Of a stretch of DNA of 64,000 nucleotides, positions 47,738 to 56,690 are shown one piece after another. This DNA comes from Sporosarcina beigongshangi (GTDB lineage Bacteria; Actinomycetota; Actinomycetes; Actinomycetales; Micrococcaceae). Under the pieces are notes generated by a model that did no database searches, was not told the origin of the DNA, and saw only the letters and a program-made list of their open reading frames with translations. The DNA lies in contig NZ_JADHDY010000002.1 of NCBI RefSeq assembly GCF_016820535.1, forward strand, positions 339,573-403,572. The letters are read 5' to 3'. Made by a program: the position numbers and the translations under genes. The first letter of the stretch is position 1. The number at the start of each line of letters is the position of its first letter.

Positions 47738-49041
47738 TTACCTTCCTTGGTCAATGTGCGGGCGGCGAGCTTTTCAAATTCGTGGTCCATCCGGGCCAGG
47801 TATGCATCCTGCTTGCCGTCAAGAATGAACTGCTGCAGGAGCGCCGGCAGGGGGATGCTCGGCGGGACGTGGTGGTCGAAATAGCCGATGACGCGCCCGT
47901 CGTTGAAGAAGTCCTGCATGCCGGCCAGGGCGGGATCGCTGCTGGGGGCGCCGTCCACCACGGGGGTCAGTGCTGACTGCGCCTTCGCGTAGCTGTCGAT
48001 CACCTTCGGTGCCATGAGGAACTCGATGAACTTTCTGGCTTCCGCAGGGTGTTTGGTGTCCTTGCCCACGGCCAGCGCCACATCCACTCCGGAGACAAGG
48101 ACGTTCTTGGCCGGGTCGTTGGTGGTGGGGTAGGGGAAGGACGCCACCTTGGCATCGGGGTTCGACGCGCGGATGGCCGGGATGGCGAAGCTGCCCTGCA
48201 GGTACATGGCCGACTTTCCGGCACCGAAGGCGGCGTTGCCGTCGTCGTACCCTGCACTTTCGGCACCCTTCTGGGCGTAGCTGAACAGTTTCTTCAGCTT
48301 GGTGGCGGCGTCGCCGCCGTTCTTTTCAAAACTGTAGTCACCCGTGGCTGCGGTCCACCCGGCCGAGCGGACATCCTTGAAGAAGTCCTGGGGCATGAGG
48401 TTGCCGGCCAGGTTCACATAGGAGGGCAGTACCGTCCAGGCGTCCTTGAGCGTCATGTAGAACGGGTTGACGCCATTGGCCTTGAACTTGTCCGCTGCGG
48501 CGATGAGTTCGTCCCAGGTCTGGGGCACCTCGACCCCGTTCGCGGCAAAGATCTCCGGGTTGTACAGGATGCCGCTGGCGTTGTTGGCGAACGGCAGGCC
48601 GTTTGTTTCACTGCCGTGGCAGGTGCCGAGCCCGTCCAGGATGTCCTGCACGGCCGGGATGGTGCGCTTGGCCGACGGGTAGTCCGAGAGGTCGGCAAAG
48701 ACGCACGCACCGGCCAGGTCGCCAAAGTTGCCGTTGCCGTTGAGCGTGAGCACGTCCGGGGTCTTGTCCTTGACCAGCAGGGTGCGGATGGCGGTGTCGG
48801 GGTCCGGGACGGTGTTGATGACAACCCGGATGTTCGGGTTCTCCGCCTCAAAGTCCTTCACGATCTGTGTGAACTGGGCCACCGCCTCGGGCTTGAACTG
48901 GAAAAAGTCCAAGGTGACGCGGCCGTCGTCGTTCGATGAACAGCCCGCCAGGGACAGGGCCAGGGCCATGGCGGCTGCGGTGCCGGCGGCCAGCATCCGG
49001 CGGCGCCTGATGGGTGGGTTTCTGCTTTTCTCGTGGTGCAT
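47734..49041 (-). CDS. ABC sugar-binding lipoprotein, MsmE/AglE-like
   Basis: A 435-residue extracellular solute-binding protein. The N-terminus MHHEKSRNPPIRRRRMLAAG leads into a hydrophobic stretch ending in the lipobox LAGC, so the mature protein is a lipoprotein. VTLDFFQFKPEAVAQFTQIVKDFEAENP is the typical start of family 1 binding proteins, and KHPAEARKFIEFLMAPKVID lies near the end. It begins 9 bp after the alpha-galactosidase stop. Confidence 0.92.
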   Translation of the reverse strand: MHHEKSRNPPIRRRRMLAAGTAAAMALALSLAGCSSNDDGRVTLDFFQFKPEAVAQFTQIVKDFEAENPNIRVVINTVPDPDTAIRTLLVKDKTPDVLTLNGNGNFGDLAGACVFADLSDYPSAKRTIPAVQDILDGLGTCHGSETNGLPFANNASGILYNPEIFAANGVEVPQTWDELIAAADKFKANGVNPFYMTLKDAWTVLPSYVNLAGNLMPQDFFKDVRSAGWTAATGDYSFEKNGGDAATKLKKLFSYAQKGAESAGYDDGNAAFGAGKSAMYLQGSFAIPAIRASNPDAKVASFPYPTTNDPAKNVLVSGVDVALAVGKDTKHPAEARKFIEFLMAPKVIDSYAKAQSALTPVVDGAPSSDPALAGMQDFFNDGRVIGYFDHHVPPSIPLPALLQQFILDGKQDAYLARMDHEFEKLAARTLTKEGK

Positions 49042-49050
49042 GGGAACTCC

Positions 49051-51195
49051 TTAGTTCGCCTGATCAGCGGTGATCAAGACGGCTTGTTCAGGGAATAGCA
49101 CGGGCGCGGCCAGCCCGGTGGTGCCGAGCAGCCTGCCGGAGAGGGTGATGTCGGCCTGCGCCCAGTCGAGCGGAGACTGGCCGTTGCCGACGTCGTCAGT
49201 GAGGGGTTGGGACAGCCGGATCCGGTAAAGCGTGTCCGGGTTCAGGCCGGGCAGCGTGATGCGCCCGGACGGGTAGGTGGTCGACGCAGCCCTCTGGGTG
49301 AGTGAGTAGACCGCTCGGCTGCCGTCGCCGGCCACCACGCCGCGCACATCCAGTGCGGGGTCTGGCAGGTCGGCGTGGACGCTGGTGCCGGTGTGGAACA
49401 GCGCCCGGTGTTCCTTGTGGAATGCCACCCAGCCGGCGAGCTCTTCCGCCTGGGCGTCGGAGATGGCCGAGATGTCCCACTCGATGCCGAAGTGGCCGAA
49501 GATGGCGGTGCGGGCCATGAACCCCAGGCTGTGCTGGCGGCGTGTGGAGTGCGACTTCGGCCCGCCGATGTGGGCGCCCATCAGTTCGTACGGCACGAGC
49601 AGGCCGGTGTTGGCCTGGTTGTCGAGGCGCTCCAGCGGGTCGATGCAATCGCTGGTCCAGATCCTGTCCGTGCAGTCCAGGATGCCCAGGTCCACGCGGG
49701 CTCCGCCGGAAGCACAGCTTTCAATCTCCAGCTCCGGGTGGCGGTCTTTCACCTCGGCGAGCAGCCGGTAGAGGGCCAGCGTCGATTCGCGGACCGCCGG
49801 TGCACCGGTGCGCGGGTCGGCGGCATCGAGCAGATCGCGGTTGTGGTCCCATTTGATGTAGCTGATGGGGTATTCGGCGAGGATGGCGTCGATGCGGGCC
49901 AGCAGGTAGTCGAAGCAGTCGGGGTGGGCCAGGTTCAGCACCTGCTGCTGGCGGGCCGAAACCGGCCAGCGTCCCTCCGTGTGCAGGATCCAGTCGGGGT
50001 GGTTGCGGGCCAGCTCGCTGTCCGGGTTCACCATTTCCGGCTCAAACCAGAGACCGAACTCCATGCCCAGCCCGCGGACGTGGTCGATGATCGGGCCGAG
50101 CCCGTCGGGCCACACGGCTGCATCCACGAACCAGTCGCCCAGGCCCGCGGTGTCGTCGCGGCGGCCCAGGAACCAGCCGTCGTCCAGGACAAAACGCTCG
50201 ACGCCGACACTCGCTGCCTTGTCGGCAAGACTTTTCAGGGTGGCCAGGTCGTGGTCAAAGTACACGGCCTCCCAGGTGTTCAAGGTAACGGGGCGGGGGC
50301 GGGCCGGGTGCTGCGGCCGGGCGCGCAGGTCCCCGTGGAAGCGTGCCGAGAGCTGGTCCAGGCCGATGCCCCAGGAACCCAACGCCCACGGGGTCGTGTG
50401 GCTGGCGCCGGGGGCCAGGACAACCTCGCCGGGCAGGAGCAGCTCCCCGGCGGTGAGGAAGTTCTCGCTCGTGATGGTGCGTTCTGCCGTGAGGCTGTGG
50501 TTGCCGCTCCATGCCGTGTGCACGCCGTGGACAAGGCCGCTGCGGAAACCGAAGTTTTCCTCCCCGGCCAGCATGAGCAGTGTGGCATCCGCACCGGGAC
50601 GGCCGCGCCGGCTTTCGCGCACGTGGGCGCCCACCGTCAGCGGGCGGCGCTGCGCGGTGCGCTCCTTCAGGTGCCTGCCCGTGAAGTCCTGGACCGTGGC
50701 AGCGCTCGCAGGCAGCGGGAAGACCGCGGTGAGTCTGTCCAGCCGGTAATCGTTGCCGCCCGTGTTGGTCAGGGTGTGGCGCTGCCGGAGCACGCCGGCT
50801 GCCGTGAGCTCCAGTTCGGTAACGAGCCGCAGTCCGCCGGCCGGGTCCTCGGCGGTGGTGGTAAGGGAGAAATCGGTGGCGAGTGCCGCCGTCGTGCTTA
50901 ATGCGCTGGCCCAGCCGCCGGTGGCGCGGTGGCCCGCGAGGGCGGGGGATCCCTGCCAGCCGGACACTTCCTGCGGAAGGAGGGTGAGGCGGGCCGGGAC
51001 GTCGATGCCGCCGGAAACGCGCTGGGGGCGGGCGGCGGTGGCCAGCGATGTGAGTTCGGCGGCGGAGAGGGCGCCGGTGGCCGGGCCCCAGTGGAGGATG
51101 GCGGGTGTGCCGGCGGTGGTGAGGTCGACGATGACTGAGGTTCCGCCGCGGTGCAACTGGGCATGTGCGGGGAACGAGAGGGATGCTGTGCTCAT
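49051..51195 (-). CDS. Alpha-galactosidase, GH36
   Basis: A 714-residue cytosolic GH36 enzyme that removes terminal alpha-1,6-galactose from melibiose, raffinose and related sugars. The catalytic nucleophile is the Asp in ISYIKWDHNRDL (about residue 449), and the acid/base Asp is in RIWTSDCIDPLERLDNQ (about 515). The N-terminal beta-sandwich (about 1-280) and RFVLDDGWFLGRRDD and GLWFEPEMVNPDS are typical. It is first in its operon; a promoter with a perfect TTGACA and no leader precedes it. Confidence 0.95.
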   Translation of the reverse strand: MSTASLSFPAHAQLHRGGTSVIVDLTTAGTPAILHWGPATGALSAAELTSLATAARPQRVSGGIDVPARLTLLPQEVSGWQGSPALAGHRATGGWASALSTTAALATDFSLTTTAEDPAGGLRLVTELELTAAGVLRQRHTLTNTGGNDYRLDRLTAVFPLPASAATVQDFTGRHLKERTAQRRPLTVGAHVRESRRGRPGADATLLMLAGEENFGFRSGLVHGVHTAWSGNHSLTAERTITSENFLTAGELLLPGEVVLAPGASHTTPWALGSWGIGLDQLSARFHGDLRARPQHPARPRPVTLNTWEAVYFDHDLATLKSLADKAASVGVERFVLDDGWFLGRRDDTAGLGDWFVDAAVWPDGLGPIIDHVRGLGMEFGLWFEPEMVNPDSELARNHPDWILHTEGRWPVSARQQQVLNLAHPDCFDYLLARIDAILAEYPISYIKWDHNRDLLDAADPRTGAPAVRESTLALYRLLAEVKDRHPELEIESCASGGARVDLGILDCTDRIWTSDCIDPLERLDNQANTGLLVPYELMGAHIGGPKSHSTRRQHSLGFMARTAIFGHFGIEWDISAISDAQAEELAGWVAFHKEHRALFHTGTSVHADLPDPALDVRGVVAGDGSRAVYSLTQRAASTTYPSGRITLPGLNPDTLYRIRLSQPLTDDVGNGQSPLDWAQADITLSGRLLGTTGLAAPVLFPEQAVLITADQAN

Positions 51196-51231
51196 TGAAT
51201 AGTTTTACCGCAAAAGTAATTGCAGTGTCAA
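51196..51231 (-). promoter_or_regulatory. Promoter of the alpha-galactoside operon, leaderless
   Basis: On the minus strand TTGACA (51231 to 51226), an 18-bp spacer and TAAAAC (51207 to 51202) are followed by 6 nt and the ATG at 51195. No Shine-Dalgarno is present, so the transcript should start at or beside the ATG. Confidence 0.7.
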
Positions 51232-51302
51232 GGGTCACTTGGGGATGCGATTGGCTGTCGAATGGGGCCTGTCGGGCTGGAATTATCTTCGAACTGCAAT
51301 AA
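51217..51302. promoter_or_regulatory. Inverted operator-like pair in the divergent galactosidase / ROK region
   Basis: TAATTGCAGT (51217-51226) and, inverted, ACTGCAATAA (51293-51302; reverse complement TTATTGCAGT) match at 9 of 10 positions. The left site lies in the spacer of the galactosidase promoter and the right one overlaps the TAAACT box of the ROK gene. This layout suits a single regulator controlling both directions. Confidence 0.5.
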
Positions 51303-51312
51303 ACTTGGGGCC
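51300..51312 (+). promoter_or_regulatory. Probable leaderless promoter of the ROK gene
   Basis: TAAACT (51300-51305) is followed by 7 nt and the ATG; a weak -35 candidate CTGGAA is at 51277-51282. Confidence 0.45.
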
Positions 51313-52488
51313 ATGAACACCGTTTATCCCCGGCCCGCACCGGCTGCGGAGCAGCAAAGGAACCACGCTGCGCTCGCAGATTCAGCACTTGAGCTGGCCC
51401 GGATGGTCCTTGTCCGCGGGCCCATTTCACGCGGGGAACTCGCCCTGGAATTGAAGCTGAGCGTGGCGAGCCTGACCAGGCTGAGCAAGCCCCTGCTTGA
51501 TTCCGGCACCCTGGTGGAGGGCGAATTGGTTTCCGACGGCACGGTGGGGCGGCCGGTCCGGCTGCTCGATGTGAGCAGCGGCAGTGCCCACTTTCTGGGC
51601 GTCAAGGTGACGGGGGACAGCCTGCAGGCGGTGCTGACGGATCTTCGTGCAACGGTCCTGGCCGATGCCTCACGGTCCTTGCCCGACACCTCCGTTGAGG
51701 CCGTGGTGCAGGGCATCGCCGACCTGGCCGGGGAGCTGGGCGCTGGTGCCGGGGTGGACCTGACCGGGCTTGGCGTGTCGCTGGGCGGGCAGGTCCGGCC
51801 GGACGGCGTGGTGCACCGGGCGCCGTTCCTTGGCTGGAAGGACGTGCCGCTGGGGGAACTGTTGGCTGACCGGCTTCAGCTGCCGGTGGTGGTGGACAAC
51901 GACGTCACCGCGCTGGTTGCCGCGGAGCAATGGTTTGGGGCCGGACGTGCTGCCGCAGACTTTGCCGTGATTACCGTCGGCGCCGGCGTTGGTTATGGGC
52001 TGGCCATGCGCAACCACGTGATTCGCACCGCCGACACCGGGCTGGGCCTGGGCGGGCACTTCCCGTTGGATCCCGGGGGCCCGTTGTGCATGGAGGGGCA
52101 CCGGGGATGCTCCACCGCCATGCTGTCGATCCCCAGCATTTGTGCACAGATTTCCGCTGCGATGGGGGAACCTGTCTCCTATGCGCGTGCCCTTGAGCTG
52201 GCCGCCGGTGGCAACCGCCTGGCGGGGGCGGTTTTTGATGCGGCAGGCAAGGCGCTGGGCAGGCTCATTGCCGCGGCAGCCAACCTGACCATGGTCAACA
52301 CTGTGGTGCTTGGCGGTGAGGGAGTGGCTTTGTTTGCCGCCACAGAAGCGGCAGTGCGCACCGCGCTCGCTGGCGACAGGGATCCGGAAGCGGAAGCCGT
52401 CGAGTTGCGCGTGGCATCCTCCGACTTTGCCGAGTGGGCCCGCGGTGCTGCTGCAGTGGCCATCCAGGACCAGGCGTTCGTCGTCTGA
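51313..52488 (+). CDS. ROK family transcriptional regulator
   Basis: A 391-residue NagC/XylR-type ROK protein. The N-terminal winged helix-turn-helix covers about residues 20-85 (ALELARMVLVRGPISRGELALELKLSVASLTRL); the kinase-like domain follows with FLGVKVTGDSLQAVLTDL and VVVDNDVTALVAAEQWFGAG. The motif GGHFPLDPGGPLCMEGHRGCSTAMLS lacks the full CxCGxxGC zinc cluster of many ROK proteins (only two Cys). The ATG at 51313 is chosen. Divergent placement makes it the likely regulator of the alpha-galactoside operon. Confidence 0.92.
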   Translation: MNTVYPRPAPAAEQQRNHAALADSALELARMVLVRGPISRGELALELKLSVASLTRLSKPLLDSGTLVEGELVSDGTVGRPVRLLDVSSGSAHFLGVKVTGDSLQAVLTDLRATVLADASRSLPDTSVEAVVQGIADLAGELGAGAGVDLTGLGVSLGGQVRPDGVVHRAPFLGWKDVPLGELLADRLQLPVVVDNDVTALVAAEQWFGAGRAAADFAVITVGAGVGYGLAMRNHVIRTADTGLGLGGHFPLDPGGPLCMEGHRGCSTAMLSIPSICAQISAAMGEPVSYARALELAAGGNRLAGAVFDAAGKALGRLIAAAANLTMVNTVVLGGEGVALFAATEAAVRTALAGDRDPEAEAVELRVASSDFAEWARGAAAVAIQDQAFVV

Positions 52489-52529
52489 ACGCCGCACCAG
52501 ATAATGCCCAAGGTTTCCCAACCCTCTCG

Positions 52530-52614
52530 CGCCGATTGCGACGGCGTTTCGGGAAACAACGACTTATGTGGTGCCGCGTTGGAGAAAGTGGCCACTTATG
52601 TGGTGCCGCGTTGG
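52530..52614 (+). repeat. Second type of 32-bp tandem array, downstream of the ROK gene
   Basis: ACTTATGTGGTGCCGCGTT starts at 52562 and again at 52594, exactly 32 bp apart. A weaker first unit can be aligned 32 bp earlier by its GCGTT (52544-52548), against 52576-52580 and 52608-52612. The sequence is unrelated to the ino1-type array, but the period, the number of units and the place after a stop codon are the same. Confidence 0.75.
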
Positions 52615-52656
52615 GTGGGGTGTTGCGAAACGCCTGGGGGTGCCATGCTGGTGGAC

Positions 52657-53145
52657 ATGAAGGCTCACTTTCGCATTGCCGCAGCCGCGCTGCTGCTGCC
52701 CCTGCTGGCCGCCTGCGCACAGGTCTCCGATTCGCCCGGCGGCACGCCAGCCACCGGAGCGGGCACGGCGCCGCCTGACACCGCCATCGAGCTGACCATC
52801 ACCCTGCTTGAATCGCCGGATGCGCAGCCCCATGAATTCCGGCTCGTGGCCGAAGTCCCGGATACCGGCACGCCCACCCCGGACCCGGCCTCGACGCTGC
52901 CCGACTCCGCTGCCGCGCTCGCCACGGTGCTGGACAACGACGGCGAAATCCTCTTCCCGGTGCCCGACCCCCGGCGCATGTGCACCGAGCAGTACGGCGG
53001 CCCGCAAACCGCGCAGGTCTCGGGCTGGTACCTGGGCCGGGCCGTCGACACCGGATTCAAGCGCACCAACGGCTGTGAAATCGCCCGCTGGCAGGCCGCC
53101 GCGGCGCTCCTGGGCGGACTGGGCGGCGGCACCGGCGCCAGCTGA
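52657..53145 (+). CDS. SSI-like protease inhibitor lipoprotein
   Basis: A 162-residue protein with a signal peptide (MKAHFRIAAAALLLPLLAAC) and a lipobox giving lipidated Cys20. The C-terminal half matches the Streptomyces subtilisin inhibitor family: CTEQYGGPQTAQVSGWYLG followed by FKRTNGCEIARWQ, so the reactive-site disulfide would be Cys109-Cys140. The other conserved SSI disulfide is missing (FRLVAEVPDTGTPTPDPAST has no Cys). The reactive site would be C-T-E-Q, so P1 may be Glu. An ATG at 52645 is an alternative start. It faces an S8 protease gene across a shared terminator. Confidence 0.75.
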   Translation: MKAHFRIAAAALLLPLLAACAQVSDSPGGTPATGAGTAPPDTAIELTITLLESPDAQPHEFRLVAEVPDTGTPTPDPASTLPDSAAALATVLDNDGEILFPVPDPRRMCTEQYGGPQTAQVSGWYLGRAVDTGFKRTNGCEIARWQAAAALLGGLGGGTGAS

Positions 53146-53179
53146 CCGGACGCGTCTCGTCTGCCAACCATTTACACGG

Positions 53180-53222
53180 GAACGACGGCGGCACCCACCA
53201 ATGGTGGGTGCCGCCGTCGTTC
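53180..53222. terminator. Bidirectional terminator between inhibitor and protease genes
   Basis: A perfect 20-bp stem (53180-53199 paired with 53203-53222) has a 3-nt loop AAT. It lies between the two convergent genes. The stem core is ACGACGGCGGCACCCACC. Confidence 0.85.
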
Positions 53223-53253
53223 TTGGAAGTGCCGTGCGATGCCGGCCGCCGCG

Positions 53254-56200
53254 CTAGCGCCCGGAGCCTTGGGCCGGCGGCGCGCTGTCGGTGCCCGCCA
53301 CCTTTCCGCTCTCCGGAACCACGGCCGTGCCCGCGTCGGTGACGATGACCGAGACGAAGGTTTCCGTGCCGGTGTCGCCGAACGCCACGCGGCCCAGGTA
53401 GTTGCCCGGTGCCAACCCGGTCCAGCTCAGCGTCACGTTGCCGGACTTGCCGTTGGCGAGTTTGAGCGGGTTGGGTGAGACCGTGGCGTTGCCCACCGCG
53501 CCGCCCAGGACAGCTGCGTCGATGACGGCCTTGACCGGTGCCCCGTTGGTGCTGGAGTACAGGTTAGCCAACACGGTGTACGTGCCCGGTTTCGGGTCTG
53601 CCAGCGAAAGGGACTCGCTGGAGGAACCGGTGCGGACGTCGTAGTACTGGCCCTGCGGGTTGAAGACGAGCATGTCGTAGTCAGCCGTGGGGTCGGAGGA
53701 CAGCAACTGGAACTTGGCCAGTTCGGTGCCCTCTGGAACCACCACTTCCTTCAGGAAGTTGGAGGCGTTGGTGGTGACCGCGATGGGGCCAGGCACCAGT
53801 TCGATGTCCGTGGAGTCGGCCTTGGCAAGCCCGTTCAGTGACAGGTTCACCGGCGCGTTGCTGCCTGAGACCACGGGGATGTTGCCGCTTCCGGTGGCCT
53901 GGCTGGTGTTGAAGGACAGCTCCGGATCCACGAGGACGGGCTGCGGGCGGACGGCCACCGGCGTTGTCACCGTGGTGCCGGGACCCTGCCAGGACAGGTG
54001 GCCCATGGCGAACTCGCCCAGTGCAGCGTTCTTGTTCTCAAACGTGACTTTGAAGGTGCGCTGCTGGCCGGCCTTGGCAAAGTTCAGCGACGGCGGCACA
54101 ACCTTCACGTTCACGCCGGGGACGTTGGCGGTGACCTTGTACATGCCGGGGGTGACGGCGGTGACCGTGCGGGTGACGGTGACCTTTCCGGCCAGGGCGC
54201 CGACGGCGAACGAGGCGACGTTCATGTCGCGAGGTGCCGTGCTGCCCAGCCCGGGAATGCCCAGGTCAAGGCCCGTGCCCTGGATGTAGCGGAGGTAGTC
54301 AACATCGCCGGCATCGAACACGAAGCCCGGGTTCAGCGCGGCCGCGACAGCGGTCTGGCCCGCGCCGGTGGCGAAGAGGTCGGTGTTGTTGCTGCCGTCC
54401 GGGTTGACCACGTTCGTGGCGGTTGTCATCATGGCGGACTTGACGACGGCCGGCGACCACGAGGGGTTCTTGGCCTTGATCAGTGCCGCGAACCCGGCCA
54501 CGTGCGGAGAGGCCATGGACGTTCCCGACAGCATGCCGAATTCCTGGCCTCCCGTGCCGATGGGGGACACGCCTGCGAGCACTGCGACGCCGGGTGCGGC
54601 AACGTCAGGCTTGAGGAGGTCCGAGCCCACGGCGCCGAGGGGGCCGCGGGAGGAGAAGCCGGCAATCTGCGGCTGGGGGTCGACCGGCAGGCCGGTGGTG
54701 TCGTGGTTGACCAGTGCCACCAGGATGCCCGGGTTGGCCGTGACCTTGTCTTTGATTTCCTGCGTTGCGGGAGGGTTGACATGGACGGTGGGCACGGCGT
54801 GCAGGTCCACGTCCTCGGAGGAGCTGGTGACGTTGGCGAGGATCATGCCCACGCCGCCGGCACGCTTGACCTCGGCGCTCTTGGCCGTGCGGTCAAACAC
54901 GCCGCGGTCACAAACCACAACCTTGCCGTCCACCTTGGTGCCGTCCAGGGAATTGGGTCCGCACAGTTCCGGGGTGGCTGCCCCGGCCGCCGCGGCATTG
55001 ACTGCCAGCACCACGGGACTCGGCGGAACCTCATGGCTCATCAGGCTGGCTCCGCGGAATTTGCTGCCGTCCGAGAACTCCGCCGTGCCCTGCAGCTCGG
55101 AGGAGAAGGAAGTGGCCGCGACGGTGGTCAGCCACGGTGCGCCGTGGTTGACCGTGCCGGCGGTGGGGCCGGAGTTGCCTGCCGAGGCGGCAACAAAAAT
55201 GCCCGCCGACGTCGCGGACAGGAACGCCAGCGATACGGGGTCCGTGGTGGTGGAGGTGCTGCCGGAGATGGAGTAGTTCAGCACGTCCACGCCATCGATG
55301 ATGGCCTGGTTGATGGCCGCAACGGAGGCTGAAGAGTAGCAGCCGCCCGTGTTGGGGTCGTCATCCTCCCAGCACACCTTGTACACGGACAGCTTGGCTG
55401 CCGGTGCCACGCCCGAGGTGACGCCGAGGTCGCGCCCGGCCACATTGGCCTCGACGCCGGAGTTGCCCACCGCGGTGGAGCCGGTGTGCGTGCCGTGGCT
55501 GTCGACGTCGACCGGTGAGATCTGCTCCTGGGGTGCCCGGTGCTCGGGTGCCACATTCTTCAGGTAGTCGTCCGCAAAGTAGTGGGCGGCCAGCACCTTT
55601 GAGTTGCAGGCCGTGCCGTCAAAGGAGGCGCCAGTGTCCACGCCCGCCTGGCACTCGCCGGAGAAGGTTTCGCCGTTGGCCTTGAGCATGGCGATCTTGC
55701 CGTCGCCGGTGCGGTAGGGGACGCCCACCTGCGGCTGGCCGGTCAGCGGCTTGACTTCTTCGCCGGCAAAGAACGCGCTCGACGGCGTGTAGCCGGTGTC
55801 GATGACGCCGACGACGACGCCCTTGCCTGCGTTGTCAACGCCGCCAAACGCGGTGTTCCAGCTGCCCTGTTCCCCGCTGAGCCCCAGGAAGTCGGTGCTG
55901 GAGTAGTCGGGGGCGTTCTGGGTGTCGGGGGCGACCGTGAGGACGTTGGGGTCCTTGGCCAGCTGAAGGGCCTGGTCGGCGGTGAGCTGCGCCGAGAAGC
56001 CGTTCAGTGCCACGGTGAAGTTGCGGTTGACCTTGACGTTCTCGGACTTGGCCACCTGGGCCTGCTTCTTCTCCAAGTGGGCCTGGTACTTCTTCACCTC
56101 AGACTTGCTGGCATCCAGCTTCTTGCCTTGTCGGGGCTTGGTTGGGGCGAGCCCGGTTGTCCCGCCGTCGTACGTGGCTGCGGGCTGCTCCGCGAGGACC

Positions 56201-56397
56201 ACAATGTACGGCCCGTCCTGGTAGGCCAGGGGGTCGAGGACCTTCTGCGGGAGCGTGTTCTCTGCAAGGCTGGAGGCTGGGTCATCCGTCGTGTTTGCCG
56301 ACGCCGGCAACGCCCCCATGGTGACCAGGAGCAGCGGCAGGCCCGCGCAGACCGCGGCCGCCTTCCGCATTCCCGGGCTCTGAAACAGTCGTTTCAT
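53254..56397 (-). CDS. Secreted S8 family serine protease (subtilase)
   Basis: A 1047-residue secreted subtilase. It has a signal peptide ending about PASA (residue 34) and an I9-type prodomain (about 62-160, with VALNGFSAQLTADQALQLAKDPNVLTV). The catalytic triad is Asp200 in VIDTG, His301 in DSHGTHTG and Ser627 in SGTSMASPHVAG. A PA domain insert lies around 455-560, and Fn3-like and beta-sandwich domains follow the catalytic domain, as in plant-type subtilases. The C-terminus is Pro/Ala-rich without an LPXTG motif. It probably degrades extracellular protein. A CCTCCC/GGGGAGG hairpin lies in its leader. Confidence 0.93.
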   Translation of the reverse strand: MKRLFQSPGMRKAAAVCAGLPLLLVTMGALPASANTTDDPASSLAENTLPQKVLDPLAYQDGPYIVVLAEQPAATYDGGTTGLAPTKPRQGKKLDASKSEVKKYQAHLEKKQAQVAKSENVKVNRNFTVALNGFSAQLTADQALQLAKDPNVLTVAPDTQNAPDYSSTDFLGLSGEQGSWNTAFGGVDNAGKGVVVGVIDTGYTPSSAFFAGEEVKPLTGQPQVGVPYRTGDGKIAMLKANGETFSGECQAGVDTGASFDGTACNSKVLAAHYFADDYLKNVAPEHRAPQEQISPVDVDSHGTHTGSTAVGNSGVEANVAGRDLGVTSGVAPAAKLSVYKVCWEDDDPNTGGCYSSASVAAINQAIIDGVDVLNYSISGSTSTTTDPVSLAFLSATSAGIFVAASAGNSGPTAGTVNHGAPWLTTVAATSFSSELQGTAEFSDGSKFRGASLMSHEVPPSPVVLAVNAAAAGAATPELCGPNSLDGTKVDGKVVVCDRGVFDRTAKSAEVKRAGGVGMILANVTSSSEDVDLHAVPTVHVNPPATQEIKDKVTANPGILVALVNHDTTGLPVDPQPQIAGFSSRGPLGAVGSDLLKPDVAAPGVAVLAGVSPIGTGGQEFGMLSGTSMASPHVAGFAALIKAKNPSWSPAVVKSAMMTTATNVVNPDGSNNTDLFATGAGQTAVAAALNPGFVFDAGDVDYLRYIQGTGLDLGIPGLGSTAPRDMNVASFAVGALAGKVTVTRTVTAVTPGMYKVTANVPGVNVKVVPPSLNFAKAGQQRTFKVTFENKNAALGEFAMGHLSWQGPGTTVTTPVAVRPQPVLVDPELSFNTSQATGSGNIPVVSGSNAPVNLSLNGLAKADSTDIELVPGPIAVTTNASNFLKEVVVPEGTELAKFQLLSSDPTADYDMLVFNPQGQYYDVRTGSSSESLSLADPKPGTYTVLANLYSSTNGAPVKAVIDAAVLGGAVGNATVSPNPLKLANGKSGNVTLSWTGLAPGNYLGRVAFGDTGTETFVSVIVTDAGTAVVPESGKVAGTDSAPPAQGSGR

Positions 56398-56690
56398 GGT
56401 GCTGTAAACCTTTCAACGGGATCCTCCCTGCTTCATTGCGGGGAGGTTCATGCTTGACTGGCCGTTTCGTAGTCTGTGGTGATGATCGGTGATTACGGTT
56501 TTGGCCACACTGCATCAGGTTAGCTACTGCCGGGTAATTTGTGACCCCCGTGACTGTGGCGGGGCAAAAGATTGTCCAAAAGGACTAAGGGGGCCGGGGT
56601 TGGGGTTTCGAAAAAGATGGATGCGGGGCGTGCAGGAGCCGGCGTCGGCGACGGTTGCAGCGTGCGCATCCGCAACGTCCCGCAGACGTG

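Noticed and set aside
46781..47884. Plus-strand ORF (367 codons) opposite the permease gene
   Set aside because: Antisense shadow rich in Glu, Gly, Val and His; permease motifs are on the minus strand.
53998..55332. Long plus-strand ORF (444 codons) opposite the S8 protease
   Set aside because: Gly/His/Arg-rich translation typical of an antisense frame in GC-rich DNA; no start site.
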